In this document: in pieces, positions 26,569 to 35,166 of the stretch
How positions within the stretch are numbered: position 1 is the first letter of the stretch
Layout of the letters: every line of letters starts with the position of its first letter
From: Microbacterium sp. ACRRU
Lineage (GTDB): Bacteria > Actinomycetota > Actinomycetes > Actinomycetales > Microbacteriaceae
Assembly: GCF_022346945.1 (NCBI RefSeq)
Contig: NZ_JAKRNI010000013.1
Coordinates: forward strand, 1-64,000
DNA length: 64,000 bases
Direction of reading: 5' to 3'
Notes under the pieces: model-generated
Told to the model about the DNA's origin: nothing
The model's input: only the letters and a program-made list of their open reading frames with translations
The model's database searches: none
Program-made: the position numbers and the translations under genes

Positions 26569-28179
26569 TCACTGCTCCTCGGTGTTCTCGCGGGGGTCGG
26601 CGGCGAGCCAGCCCTCGATTCCGGTGTCGATGTCTCGCGCCTCCGGCCAGAGCGCGTCGAGCGTCGCGGCGTCGATCGCGCGGAGTTCTGCGTCGTCACG
26701 ATCTGCCGGTGCCAGCGCATCGTCGGTGGCGAAGAGCTCGTACTCCCAGTCGGTCGACGTGGCGAAGCAATCGACGAGGTAGGAGTACTGGCCGACGTAC
26801 GCGAGGAACTCGCCCTTGCGCAGGTGCCGGGCCATCTCGACGTGCGGCGCCGGCAGATTGAGCCGGGCGCGCAGCGCGGCCTGCTCCTGGCTGTTCACGC
26901 GGAAGATGAACTTGTTCTCGATGTCGCCGACGATCGAGTACGCGAGCGACCGCTCGAGCGAGCCCTCGTCACCGACGGCATCCAGATCGCCCATCTTGTG
27001 AAGGATGACGATGTTGCTGATGCCGTAGTGGCGCGAGAGCTTGAGCCACTGCTGGAACATCTGCAGCGACGTGAGCGACGTCATGTCACGCCATCCCTCC
27101 TCGCGGACGACGTAGCGGGTGCGCTTGGCGGCGCGGTCGGAGATGACGGCCTGAATCCACGCAGTCGAGCACACCTGTGTCAGCTGCGCCGCGAGGTCAC
27201 CGCGGGCGAAGAGTTCGGAGGTGTCGGTGACGACGATCGGGGCATCCTGATCGAACTCGACGGTCGACTCGTCCTCGAAGAGACCCGAGAGGTCGCCCTC
27301 GACGAAGCGGCGCAGGACGAAGCGCGGCTGGATCGCGCCGTCGGCGGCGTGGAACGCGGCATCCGTCTCAGCTGCGATGGCGCCGAGGTCCTCGAAGACA
27401 CCCCGCAGGGTCGGGCGATCGCCGGTGCGGGCGATGCACCGGTCGAGCGCATCGAGAAGCGCGGCGTGCTCGATCGCCGAGAGTCGTGCACCGAGCGTCA
27501 TCTCGATGAGCGCGATGAGGGTGCCGATGCGCCGCTGCTTGACCATCTGCTCGTGCTGCTCGTCGGTGCTGTCGGTGCGGCGCGGACCCCGGTCGAGCGG
27601 GTTGAGGCGCGTGCCGGCGCCGCCGCCGAGGCGGATCACGCGACCGCCGGGGATCGCCTCGGCGACGCTTACCCACTCGCCCTTCGGATCGGACGGGACG
27701 ACGACCTGATGGCCGAACGCGATCGACCGGGTGACAAGCGTCTTCACGGTCGCGGACTTGCCGCCCCGGTACGCGCCGAGCACGAGGATGTTCGTCGAGA
27801 ACGTGCCGCGCTCGGACGAGTCGACGTACGCCTCCCACGGCGAGAAGTGCCAGAGCGCGTCGGCGTTGAGGTCGACGCCGAGGATGGGGCCGCGGTGGCC
27901 GAGGCCGGAGTCGGCGACGAACGGGTAGATCCCGGCGATGTGCTGCGAGGTGGCCTGATGCGCGGGGATCGACGCCTTCGCGAGGTTCCAGTACCCACGG
28001 TTGACGAGCCCGGGACCGAACGGCCCCGGAACGGCCGCCTCCGGAAGCCCACGATCGCGACGCGAAGTGCGCGCCGGTTCCTGCTCTTGCCGAGCGCGGT
28101 TGATCTCGCGCTGGAGATCGCGCTTCTCGCGTCGGCTGAGCTCGACGGGAGTGAAGGATGCCGCGTGCTTCACCATCAC
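26569..28179 (-). CDS. VirB4-like conjugation ATPase
   Basis: This 536-residue protein starts with a charged coiled segment (ELSRREKRDLQREINRAR). It then has GPILGVDLNADALWHFSPWEAY, Walker A VLGAYRGGKSATV (133-145), VVVPSDPKGEWVSVAEA, RLNPLDRGPRR and VVREEGWRDMTS (Walker B region). VirB4 ATPases power assembly of type IV secretion channels. The N-terminal VirB4 domain is short or missing here, because that part seems to be supplied by the adjacent SCO6880-type protein, with which it overlaps by 4 bp. Confidence 0.8.
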   Translation of the reverse strand: MMVKHAASFTPVELSRREKRDLQREINRARQEQEPARTSRRDRGLPEAAVPGPFGPGLVNRGYWNLAKASIPAHQATSQHIAGIYPFVADSGLGHRGPILGVDLNADALWHFSPWEAYVDSSERGTFSTNILVLGAYRGGKSATVKTLVTRSIAFGHQVVVPSDPKGEWVSVAEAIPGGRVIRLGGGAGTRLNPLDRGPRRTDSTDEQHEQMVKQRRIGTLIALIEMTLGARLSAIEHAALLDALDRCIARTGDRPTLRGVFEDLGAIAAETDAAFHAADGAIQPRFVLRRFVEGDLSGLFEDESTVEFDQDAPIVVTDTSELFARGDLAAQLTQVCSTAWIQAVISDRAAKRTRYVVREEGWRDMTSLTSLQMFQQWLKLSRHYGISNIVILHKMGDLDAVGDEGSLERSLAYSIVGDIENKFIFRVNSQEQAALRARLNLPAPHVEMARHLRKGEFLAYVGQYSYLVDCFATSTDWEYELFATDDALAPADRDDAELRAIDAATLDALWPEARDIDTGIEGWLAADPRENTEEQ

Positions 28180-29669
28180 TTCATCCCCATTCCGATCGGC
28201 AGAGCGTTGACCATGAGCGCCTCGGCCTGTTGGCAGTAGAGGACCTGCGCCTCCATCCCCGCGCGCGACAGCGCGTTGCGCATCCCGGCGATCGCCTGGT
28301 CGAGTCGCTCCTCATCCGGCGCGGTGACCGTGAGGTACGCGCCGTACTGGAACTCGCCGTGGCCCCGCGCGATCTCCTGCTCGCGCTGCTCGAGGGCGCG
28401 CCAGTCCGCGGCATCCGCTGCCGACCCGTCGGCGCCGCGCTTCGCGCGGAGCGACTCGTTGCCGCGCCACACCTTCTTCTCGTCGCGGATGCGCTTGAGC
28501 GCCTTTGACACCGGCACCGGCGTGAGCACGATCGAGAAGATGTGCGTGATGGCCTCGCCGGTGTTGGGGTGCCGGGCGAAGACGACCGGCGAGAGGAAGC
28601 CGATCGGGGAGTCGGAGCGCGGCCACTCGTGCACCCACATCGTGGTGTGGACCCCGGAGTCCGTGACGACGATCCCGTTCCGACCCTTCGGCTCCTCGAT
28701 GTACATCGGACCGATCGCGGCCGGATCGACGCCGGCGACGGCATCCGGCCGGTTCTGGACGATCGGCGCGAACTCGGGATCGAACGCGAGACGGCCGAGC
28801 GCGGCGACGTCGCGCGGCGAGAGCCAGCGACGCACCGTGATCTTCGCGGCCGTGAGTGCGTCGGCGAGGTTGCCCGCCTCGATCTGCGCGAGCGTCACAA
28901 TCGCCTCCTTGCCGCCGCCGAGTGCCTTGAGCTGCCCGCCGAGCGACACGAGGTCGAGAGTCAGGACGATGTAGTTGCGGTGCGCGACCTCGAACCGCTC
29001 GGAGCGATCCATCACGTCCTGGTAGTTGTGCGCGACGGGGGAGTCGGGGTTGAGCTTCCTCACGCGCCGAACGGTGTCGTAGTGCTCGCGCGCCGCGCGG
29101 ATCGTCGTCGGCAGGGTGCGCTCCTGCAGCGTGACGCGCTTGACGCCGGGGCGCTGGGTGAACGGGCCGAGGACGCGGTCGAACTGCTCGGCGAGGTCGA
29201 ACCGCTCGGGCAGGTCGTGCATGAGGAAGCCCTGCACCTCGAGTTCGGCGATCACCGACACCGACCGGTCGTGCGGGTTGTAGGTGGCCGCGACGTTGTT
29301 GACGTCCCAGAGCTGGATCGACGCGCGCGTGCCCGGGAGGTTCAGCGTTCCCGTCAGGCGCGGACGTTCGGGCCGGAACTTCTCGGTCGTCGCGCCATTC
29401 GCGTGCCGCAGTTGCTTCATGAGCCACAGTCCCGCCATTCGCGGTGTCGACACTCCGTGGATGCTGGTGAGCGCCGTGATGCCGAGCGCCAGATACAGCG
29501 GTGCGCCGTACAGCAGCCCGAGGGGGCCGAAGCGGTTCACGAAGATGAGCAGCACCAGGGCGGCGGCCGAGACGAAGGCGAGCTGCCACGGGTCCATACC
29601 CATGACGACGCCCTGTCGCGACCGGCGCGGCAACCGCACGGGACGTGCGTAGTCGGGGGTAGCAGTCAT
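28176..29669 (-). CDS. SCO6880-family conjugation protein
   Basis: This 497-residue protein has an N-terminal membrane hairpin (about residues 28-70: WQLAFVSAAALVLLIFVN, then LLYGAPLYLALGITALTS). A large cytoplasmic domain follows with IQLWDVNNVAATYNPHDRSVS, FDRVLGPFTQRPGVKRVTLQ and PVAHNYQDVMDRSERFEVAH. It matches the SCO6880 family of actinobacterial conjugation systems, thought to correspond to the N-terminal part of VirB4 joined to PrgI-like membrane segments. It overlaps VirB4 and VirB6-like genes by 4 bp on either side. Confidence 0.8.
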   Translation of the reverse strand: MTATPDYARPVRLPRRSRQGVVMGMDPWQLAFVSAAALVLLIFVNRFGPLGLLYGAPLYLALGITALTSIHGVSTPRMAGLWLMKQLRHANGATTEKFRPERPRLTGTLNLPGTRASIQLWDVNNVAATYNPHDRSVSVIAELEVQGFLMHDLPERFDLAEQFDRVLGPFTQRPGVKRVTLQERTLPTTIRAAREHYDTVRRVRKLNPDSPVAHNYQDVMDRSERFEVAHRNYIVLTLDLVSLGGQLKALGGGKEAIVTLAQIEAGNLADALTAAKITVRRWLSPRDVAALGRLAFDPEFAPIVQNRPDAVAGVDPAAIGPMYIEEPKGRNGIVVTDSGVHTTMWVHEWPRSDSPIGFLSPVVFARHPNTGEAITHIFSIVLTPVPVSKALKRIRDEKKVWRGNESLRAKRGADGSAADAADWRALEQREQEIARGHGEFQYGAYLTVTAPDEERLDQAIAGMRNALSRAGMEAQVLYCQQAEALMVNALPIGMGMK

Positions 29670-31171
29670 GACGAGCTCCGATCAGGCTTGGGGGTTTGGG
29701 GAGGCTGTGCCGACGACGGCGGAGATGCGGATGCCGGGGGAGCGGGTGTCTGGCTGGGGCGCGGCGACGCGGCGGGGGAGGGAGCGGGCGTCTGAGCTGA
29801 GCGGGTCGTTGTGGCCGTGGCGGCGCGCGACTGGGCCGGCGTGGACGCACCGCGCGGGGCGGAGCCTGTCGCGGTGCGGGTTGTCGCGGGCTTCGGGGAG
29901 GAGGACGGCGACGGTGACCCCGGACGCGAGCCCGCAGGTCGCACACCCGAGGGGAGCGCACCGAGTCTCGTCGGGATCCGGAAGGCGGAGCGCGCAGCTC
30001 CCGCGGCCATCCGCCCGCCGTGCGAGCCGAGCCGAGAGCCGATGCCGTCGGCCGCGACCGCGCCCGCGAAGCTGAACAGGCCGAAGATCGCGAACGGTGC
30101 GAACGCCACCAGCACCAGGCCGACGATGAGCGGCCACGACTGCGGGTTCCAGATGGTCTTGACGGACGCCAGGCCGTTGATGATCAGTGTGACGAAGCCG
30201 ATGGTGAGCGGGCCCGTGAGCAGGAGCACGAAGACCGCCGAGACGTAGCGGACCACCCATTGTGGTCCGATCCCGCGCACCGGGAACAGCATCCACGCGA
30301 CCGGGCCGACCATGATCAGCGCCGCGAGCACGATGTTGCGGAAGGTGAACACGAGCATGAGGAGCAGCATCCCGAGCATCAGCAGGAAGTGGATGAGGAA
30401 GGCGAAGAAGTAGTTCGCCTGACCGCCTGCCCACATCACCGACTGGAGCGTCGAGTACAGGCCGTCGCGGCCGTCCTGCGCGAGGATGTACCACGTCATG
30501 TCGTCCACCGCGTTGAGCACGTGCCCGGTGAACCACAGCGTGATGGGCACGGCGGGGACGGCGATGAAGGACCGCACGAGAGCGCCGACGAGCTCTTCCC
30601 GATCGCCCGAGACGACGGCGGCGGCGATTGCCCACACCATCGCGCCGAAGGTGATGATGAGGATTGCCCACTGCCAGAACGACCACTGGTCGAGCGCTGC
30701 CGTCCACAGCAGCGTGGAGGTGTCGAAGCGCATGTTGTCGGCGACGAGGAACATCATGCCGGTGGCCGCGAGCGCCATGCCGCGGCCGGCGTTCTCGAAC
30801 GTGACGCAGACGGCGTCGCCGAGGCTGCACCCGTACTTCACCAGGAGCGCCCGGCCGCCATCGGCTTGGATTGCCTGGACGTGACCCTCGTACGTCGTGC
30901 AGACGGTCGAGCGCGAGCCGTTCACCGAGACGCCGACGAAGCACTGCTGCGCGGTGACCTTGTTGGGGTCGTTCGGCGTGCACGTCACCTGATCGGCCGC
31001 GCTCTGGCAGTCGACGTCGAATGCCGGCGCCGACCACGGTTCACCGCTCAACGCCGCCATCGGCACGGCGGCCACTGCATCCGTCGTCGTCGCATGTGCG
31101 GGCGAACCCGACCCGAGCATGAGAAGGATGCCGACCGCGATGCCCACGCGGAGAGCGCGCGCGACGTTCAT
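29666..31171 (-). CDS. VirB6/TrbL-like conjugation membrane protein
   Basis: In this 501-residue protein a signal peptide (NVARALRVGIAVGILLMLGS, AHA) leads to an extracytoplasmic stretch with six Cys (CQSAADQVTC, CFVG, CTTYEG, YGCSLGDAVC). Six or more membrane segments follow, including WAILIITFGAMVWAIAAAVV and FLIHFLLMLGMLLLMLVF. The tail after residue 430 is a long Pro/Ser/Thr/Ala-rich cytoplasmic extension. The ATG at 31171 is chosen because it begins the signal peptide and abuts the upstream stop. Confidence 0.8.
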   Translation of the reverse strand: MNVARALRVGIAVGILLMLGSGSPAHATTTDAVAAVPMAALSGEPWSAPAFDVDCQSAADQVTCTPNDPNKVTAQQCFVGVSVNGSRSTVCTTYEGHVQAIQADGGRALLVKYGCSLGDAVCVTFENAGRGMALAATGMMFLVADNMRFDTSTLLWTAALDQWSFWQWAILIITFGAMVWAIAAAVVSGDREELVGALVRSFIAVPAVPITLWFTGHVLNAVDDMTWYILAQDGRDGLYSTLQSVMWAGGQANYFFAFLIHFLLMLGMLLLMLVFTFRNIVLAALIMVGPVAWMLFPVRGIGPQWVVRYVSAVFVLLLTGPLTIGFVTLIINGLASVKTIWNPQSWPLIVGLVLVAFAPFAIFGLFSFAGAVAADGIGSRLGSHGGRMAAGAARSAFRIPTRLGALPSGVRPAGSRPGSPSPSSSPKPATTRTATGSAPRGASTPAQSRAATATTTRSAQTPAPSPAASPRPSQTPAPPASASPPSSAQPPQTPKPDRSSS

Positions 31172-31467
31172 CAGAAGCCGAAGTCGAAGTTCACGAACCA
31201 GGCGAAGAGACCGGATGCTGCGCCGAGCACCGCGGCCGCGATGAAGATCCAGAGGATGTTCTCGCCGGCCCACGTGCGCACCCGGTCGGACGCGAGTCCC
31301 CGGAACGCGAGGGCCGCGCCGGCGATGATCAGCATGATCAACACGACAAGCATCGCTCCGGCGAGGATGTACGACGCGATGACCTGGAAGCCCTGGAAGA
31401 ACGGGGCGGTGAAGTCCGGCTGGATGTCCGGAATGTCGACTTCGGTTGGTGCGGTGTAGGTAGACAT
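31171..31467 (-). CDS. Small two-segment membrane protein (pilin-like or channel subunit)
   Basis: This 98-residue protein has an acidic start (TEVDIPDIQPDFTAPFFQGF) and two membrane segments (about residues 31-55 and 71-93) separated by RGLASDRVRTWAGEN. Size and topology fit the VirB2/TrbC-type small subunit that precedes VirB6 in other transfer operons, though no sequence motif proves it. Its stop overlaps the next ATG (TGATG). A good AAGGAGAA site lies before the ATG. Confidence 0.65.
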   Translation of the reverse strand: MSTYTAPTEVDIPDIQPDFTAPFFQGFQVIASYILAGAMLVVLIMLIIAGAALAFRGLASDRVRTWAGENILWIFIAAAVLGAASGLFAWFVNFDFGF

Positions 31468-31488
31468 GATCGTTCTCCTTCGCGATGA

Positions 31489-32109
31489 CTACTTCAGGGG
31501 AAGGCCGCGTGCGGCCATGAAGGGCTCGGGAGGTATCGGGTTACCTGACTGACGGACTTCGAAGTGGAGGTGGCAGCCGAACGACTTGCCGGTATTGCCC
31601 TCGGCGCCGATGGGAGTGCCTGCGGTGACCGTGTCGCCCACCGATACGCGCAGCGATCCCCACTGCATGTGCCCGTAGAGCGTGACGATGCCGCCGCCGT
31701 GGTCGATCAGAACGGCGTTGCCGTAGCCCTGATACGACCCGGCGGTGATGACGACACCGGGACCCGCGGCGTAGACGGTCGCGCCGCATCCCTGGGCCAT
31801 GTCGTAGCCCTGGTGGTTCGTCGAGCAGTAGCCGCATCCGACCACCGGGTTGTAGCCGAACCCGCGCCCCTTGAAGTAGCTGCCCGCGAGCGGGTAGCCC
31901 CAGTCGCCGCTGACGGCGGGCGCGGGATCTGCTGAGGTGTTGGTGGTCTCGGTGGTGCTCGCGGCGGCGCCGGCGACCGCGAACGGGATCGCGACGAGTG
32001 GCGTGACGATGAACCCCGCGACGAGCAGGATGCCGATGAGCACCCCCGCCAGGATCTTCCGACCAGTCCTCGTGTTGAGGGCTGCGGCGGCGATCACCGG
32101 GGCTCCCAT
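31489..32109 (-). CDS. M23-family peptidoglycan hydrolase of the mating channel
   Basis: This 206-residue protein has an N-terminal membrane anchor (about 18-50) and a lysostaphin-type domain. The zinc ligands are visible in NHQGYD (His99, Asp103) and CHLHFE (last His), with YGHMQWGSL between. Four Cys (CGYC, CGA, C near 182) may form disulfides. M23 or NlpC enzymes open the cell wall locally for type IV secretion in Gram-positive hosts, as VirB1 does in Gram-negatives. It lies 1 bp from the TcpC-like gene. Confidence 0.85.
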   Translation of the reverse strand: MGAPVIAAAALNTRTGRKILAGVLIGILLVAGFIVTPLVAIPFAVAGAAASTTETTNTSADPAPAVSGDWGYPLAGSYFKGRGFGYNPVVGCGYCSTNHQGYDMAQGCGATVYAAGPGVVITAGSYQGYGNAVLIDHGGGIVTLYGHMQWGSLRVSVGDTVTAGTPIGAEGNTGKSFGCHLHFEVRQSGNPIPPEPFMAARGLPLK

Positions 32110-32110
32110 G

Positions 32111-32845
32111 TCAGGGCTCCAACGGCTCCGTGAAGTAGCGGACGACCTTGCAGTCGCCGGCCTGCTGGTCGGTGTCGGCGGTCGGCACAGATGCTGCGCC
32201 GCAGAGCACCTGCACGCTCACGCGCGCCTGCTCGTCGTAGGACGTCTCGCCGCCGGAACCGTCCGAGCGAGTGAAGGTCAGTGTCACGTCGGCCGTGCCG
32301 ATGGACATGTCGCCCGAGGGATCGTCGGTGACGGGCACGTCGGCGATGTCGCTGGTGACGACCGCGACGACGCGGCCGTTCTCGCCCGCGAGCGAGTCCC
32401 ACTCCTCCTGCGGGAGCACGACGCCCTGTCGCAGCTCGGTCTGTGAGTCGGACATCGCCGCGAGCTGGTCCGCCTCGGAGGTGAACCGCGTGTCGGGCGT
32501 GAACCACGTGTCGAGGTAGTCGAGCCACTCCTCGCGCGCGCTCTTCGTCGTGTCGAACGTGGATGCCGCAGCCAGCGCCGCGCGGATGTAGCTGTCGGTG
32601 TCTGTCGTGATCGGCTCCGGCGTCCAGCCCTGGTCGGTCGTCATCGGATCGACGAAGCTGCCGTCCGGCTGCTCGGATGGCGTGGGCTCGGGGGTGTTCG
32701 AGGCGGTCGGCGTGTCAGACGGCGTCGGAGTCGGCTGAGCCAGCATCGCGCTGACGATGATGGCGACGATGCCCGCGATCAAGACCAGGCCGCCGACGAT
32801 CGCCCACGCGATCCCCCGTCGCCCCGAACTCTGGCTCATCATCAC
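32111..32845 (-). CDS. TcpC/VirB8-like conjugation protein
   Basis: This 244-residue protein has a short cytoplasmic end, one membrane segment (IAWAIVGGLVLIAGIVAIIV), a Pro/Thr/Ser-rich linker and an extracellular domain. The domain includes SYIRAALAAASTF, WLDYLDTWFTPDTRF, ADVTLTFTRSD and a Cys pair. This layout fits the NTF2-like VirB8/TcpC proteins of Gram-positive conjugation. It is the first clear gene of the transfer operon. The true start may be one of two successive ATGs at 32842 or 32839, after GGAGGGC. Confidence 0.7.
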   Translation of the reverse strand: MMMSQSSGRRGIAWAIVGGLVLIAGIVAIIVSAMLAQPTPTPSDTPTASNTPEPTPSEQPDGSFVDPMTTDQGWTPEPITTDTDSYIRAALAAASTFDTTKSAREEWLDYLDTWFTPDTRFTSEADQLAAMSDSQTELRQGVVLPQEEWDSLAGENGRVVAVVTSDIADVPVTDDPSGDMSIGTADVTLTFTRSDGSGGETSYDEQARVSVQVLCGAASVPTADTDQQAGDCKVVRYFTEPLEP

Positions 32846-32967
32846 CGGTCAGCCCTCCTGATCTTCCAGGACGGCAACCTTGCACGAACGGTACGGCTGG
32901 TGCATCGGTCGCCGTGACGGCATCCTAGGCACGTCAGGGCAACGCGGAAAAGGATTTGTTTCGAGGT

Positions 32968-32976
32968 TGTGGATAA
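32968..32976 (-). other. DnaA-box-like sequence TTATCCACA
   Basis: The minus strand gives TTATCCACA, a perfect match to the consensus DnaA box. Only one copy was found in this stretch, so replication function is unproven. It may matter if the ICE replicates autonomously as a circle. Confidence 0.35.
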
Positions 32977-33045
32977 CGTCGACGTGGCTGACTTCTGTGG
33001 AGGAGAAGACGATCAGCGGCCGGGATTTTAGACCTCGGACCAGGC

Positions 33046-33075
33046 CGTTGTCTGTCCCCCAAAAAGGGGACAACG
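33046..33075. repeat. Hairpin with nested inverted repeats
   Basis: TGTCCCC (33053-33059) and GGGGACA (33066-33072) form a 7-bp stem around CAAAAA. CGTTG (33046-33050) and CAACG (33071-33075) allow an alternative longer stem with a bulge. It could be an oriT stem, an attenuator for the leftward operon, or a regulator site. Confidence 0.5.
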
Positions 33076-33080
33076 CCAGC

Positions 33081-33100
33081 CCCGCAAAATCTGCGAGGGG
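33081..33100. repeat. Second hairpin in the transfer intergenic region
   Basis: CCCGCA and TGCGAGGGG pair around AAATC with one bulged base. It is adjacent to the first hairpin. Confidence 0.4.
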
Positions 33101-33135
33101 CGTGATGTGGGGGTGGCCGACTGACATGCCCACAC

Positions 33136-33165
33136 CGTATATCAGTGTGCGTAGGAAGTAAACAA
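33136..33165 (-). promoter_or_regulatory. Possible promoter of the transfer operon
   Basis: The minus strand reads TTGTTT (33165-33160), an 18-base spacer, then TATACG (33141-33136). Transcription would start near 33129 and run leftward into the TcpC-like gene through both hairpins. Match to consensus is fair only. Confidence 0.35.
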
Positions 33166-33219
33166 CTAAATCGGATGCTTTGCTGGACTTCGCAACTACC
33201 TCTGCGACACAATTGCCGC

Positions 33220-33543
33220 ATGCCTCGTCTCGCGCAACCAGCGGGCTCAGAAGACGCCCAGGACCCGATCGCGCTGCTCGGCAACCTCGTCAAGGCGGCG
33301 ATTCTCCGCTACCTCCGCTCGAACCCCGACGTCACGGTCGGTCCAATCTGCGACGCCCTGGATCTCGGCCCCACGACAGTCCAGCCACGGCTCAACGAAC
33401 TCGAGGCCGCAGGCCTCGTGATCGCCGACCCGCCGTCGGTGCCGGGGGAATCCAGAAAGGGTGTCTGGGTCAAATACAGCGTGAACAACGAGGCCGTCAC
33501 CGACCTCTACCTGCGTCTCGGAATGGCGATCGGGGAGTTCTGA
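33220..33543 (+). CDS. Winged helix-turn-helix regulator (ArsR-like)
   Basis: In this 107-residue protein the core reads IALLGNLVKAAILRYLRSNPD, VGPICDALDLGPTTVQPRLNELEAAGLV and GVWVKYSVNNEAVTDLYLRLG, a typical winged helix with the recognition helix TTVQPRLNELEAAG. No Cys or His metal site is seen, so it is not a metal sensor of the classic ArsR kind. I chose the ATG at 33220 because the domain starts soon after. It faces away from the transfer operon across the structured noncoding stretch and is a likely regulator of conjugation. Confidence 0.7.
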   Translation: MPRLAQPAGSEDAQDPIALLGNLVKAAILRYLRSNPDVTVGPICDALDLGPTTVQPRLNELEAAGLVIADPPSVPGESRKGVWVKYSVNNEAVTDLYLRLGMAIGEF

Positions 33544-33602
33544 CGGTTCGCGTGTCCGCGGTCGGGGGTATGCCTGGGGTGTAGCCCGAGGAGGTGGTCG
33601 CG

Positions 33603-34121
33603 GTGGATGTGTGGATCTGGTGCGTGCTCACAGGCGTCGCCGCGGTGCTCGTCGTAGGTGTATGGCTGAGGCGCCGCGCTCGCCGCGTGTACGTGATCGA
33701 CCATGTGCGCGTCGAGATGCATCCGGCACGCGTCGTCGAGGACCGCGTGATAGAGCACGTCTGGCGTGCGGCGATCTCGATGACCAACACATCGCGGCGG
33801 CCCCGGATGCCTCCGACGCTTGGTGAGCGCGTGACGGTGAATTGTGGCGGCCGCTCATACTTGGCCAGCGCCTTCCTCGATGCAGAGCCGGTCGAGATCA
33901 ATCCGGGGGACGTCGCCTTGGTCTGGGTCGATGCCGTTCTCCCCGCGGATTCGCGGCCAAGGTCCTGCGCGCTCGTCCACCTGCGAATTCAACGTCCGCC
34001 GCGATCGCTACGATTCCTTTGGAGTGGCACGCGCCGAAGAGATCTGGCGGATCCCGATCGTCCAATGCGCTTGCCCGCCGGGGAAACCGACTGGGGAGCA
34101 GAGCGTGAAGTACAGCAGTGA
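33603..34121 (+). CDS. Hypothetical single-pass membrane protein
   Basis: This protein of about 172 residues has one N-terminal membrane segment (VWIWCVLTGVAAVLVVGVWL), a basic RRRARR stop and a soluble domain with VIEHVWRAAISMTNTSRRP, VTVNCGGRSYLASAFLDAEPV and INPGDVALVWVDAVLP. The soluble part looks beta-rich, but I do not recognise it. The GTG at 33603 sits 7 bases after GAGGAGG, better than the in-frame GTG at 33594. It overlaps the next gene by 17 bp. Confidence 0.6.
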   Translation: MDVWIWCVLTGVAAVLVVGVWLRRRARRVYVIDHVRVEMHPARVVEDRVIEHVWRAAISMTNTSRRPRMPPTLGERVTVNCGGRSYLASAFLDAEPVEINPGDVALVWVDAVLPADSRPRSCALVHLRIQRPPRSLRFLWSGTRRRDLADPDRPMRLPAGETDWGAEREVQQ

Positions 34122-34608
34122 AGCCGAGATCAAGAAAGCGCTCGACATCGAGTCGTGGAGGAACCTCTCCAAGGACAAGATGATCCGTTTCGCGGCGATG
34201 ATGCCCGACATGGATCGTGAGGTCGCCTTGAAGATCGTCGAGCAGTTCCCGGCGTTCAAGGATTTCGCGATGGAGACCGTCGGCGTCATGGAGCGCGCCC
34301 AGGAGTCCGCGCTCCAGAACAACAAGGAGAGCCAGGCTCAGGTGCACCAGGCTTTCCAGGAGATTCGCGAGATCCTCAAGGGAGAGTTGGCTCAGGAGGA
34401 CCTGCCTTGGGAGCAGCGCAAGCAGATTCTCGAGCTCATCCTTGAAACGGGGAACAAGGAGTTCGCGAAGGATACGGAGAACAAGGACTTCCTGAAGCAG
34501 ATCATGAAGGGTGTCGGCGTCGTCGCCGTGTCCGCACTTGCTTTGGGGATTGTGTTCGTCGGCGGCAAGATCATGATGGAGCAGTCCGGCGATGCGCTCG
34601 AGGCCTGA
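34105..34608 (+). CDS. Hypothetical coiled-coil protein with C-terminal membrane segment
   Basis: This is a 167-residue, Glu/Lys/Gln-rich protein. It starts with KYSSEAEIKKALDIESWRNL and continues with MIRFAAMMPDMDREVALKIV, a long helix (QVHQAFQEIREILKGELAQ) and a tail-anchor-like segment (GVGVVAVSALALGIVFVGGK). GTG at 34105 follows GGGGAGCAGAG. The in-frame region upstream is the out-of-frame part of the preceding gene and was left out. Family unknown; a membrane-tethered sensor or anti-phage partner is possible but unsupported. Confidence 0.6.
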   Translation: MKYSSEAEIKKALDIESWRNLSKDKMIRFAAMMPDMDREVALKIVEQFPAFKDFAMETVGVMERAQESALQNNKESQAQVHQAFQEIREILKGELAQEDLPWEQRKQILELILETGNKEFAKDTENKDFLKQIMKGVGVVAVSALALGIVFVGGKIMMEQSGDALEA

Positions 34609-34627
34609 CGGACACCGAAGGGCGCAC

Positions 34628-35113
34628 GTGCCGAAACCTGGACGGGCCACTCTCCTGGTCCCCATCTTGTTGCTTGCGATCTCGACCGCTGGATGCGCTG
34701 CACCGCCGGAGATCGTGGTCGATGAAGCCGATGCCGCGGTTCCGACTGAGACTCAGTCTGCAGCAGACGTGGCCGCCGAGGCCGCGAGGAAAAATCTGAG
34801 GAAGGCCTGCTCGAAGTTCGGTGACTCGATGTCAGCGTTCGTGGACATGTCCCGCGCGGACCCGACGGTCGAGACCTACGGCGCCGGGCTAAAGGAGTTC
34901 GCATTCTCGCTCGGCGATCAAGCCCTCGACGCGGGGGATACGGGCGACGTCGGCCTTGATCTCCTGCTTGCGAGCCTCGCCTCAGATACGGCCGCTTTCG
35001 CGGACGAATATGCCGTCACGGGCGAAGTGTCGACTGCTCGGTGGCTGGCCTTCCGCACGGGAGTGAAGGCTGTTGCGGACGGCTGCGGACAGACGTGGTA
35101 CTTCGAGGACTAA
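34628..35113 (+). CDS. Hypothetical lipoprotein
   Basis: This is a protein of about 161 residues. Its N-terminus (PKPGRATLLVPILLLAIS followed by TAGC) is a lipoprotein signal with the lipobox Cys. The mature part has AAEAARKNLRKACSKFGDSM, GLKEFAFSLGDQALDAGD and AFRTGVKAVADGCGQTW, probably all-helical. GTG at 34628 follows GAAGGG; an ATG at 34592 would extend it by 12 residues and overlap the previous gene. It is the third gene of an uncharacterised membrane-linked set. Confidence 0.6.
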   Translation: MPKPGRATLLVPILLLAISTAGCAAPPEIVVDEADAAVPTETQSAADVAAEAARKNLRKACSKFGDSMSAFVDMSRADPTVETYGAGLKEFAFSLGDQALDAGDTGDVGLDLLLASLASDTAAFADEYAVTGEVSTARWLAFRTGVKAVADGCGQTWYFED

Positions 35114-35166
35114 TGGGTGCGCTGGCGCAACCCGCGCGCTCGTGAGCGAATTGGACGCCGTAGAGA

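Larger units (their letters stand above)
32846..33219. other. Noncoding stretch with stems, a DnaA-box-like site and probable divergent promoters
   Basis: About 374 bp lie between the first transfer gene (leftward) and a winged-helix regulator (rightward). It is less GC-rich than its flanks. It holds a DnaA-box match (32968-32976), two hairpins (33046-33075 and 33081-33100) and a possible leftward promoter (33136-33165). A 92-94 codon leftward frame (33133 or 33127 down to 32849) runs through it, but its composition is unlike the neighbouring genes, so I do not call it. This is the most likely place in the window for oriT, although no known nic sequence was recognised. Confidence 0.45.

Noticed and set aside
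26443..28239. Rightward frame of 598 codons opposite the VirB4-like gene
   Set aside because: Antisense to conserved ATPase motifs; no family resemblance.
32849..33133. Leftward frame of 92-94 codons upstream of the TcpC-like gene
   Set aside because: It could be translated from a leaderless start, but the composition differs from the neighbours, it contains the hairpins and DnaA-box-like site, and no family is recognised. Kept as noncoding, with doubt.
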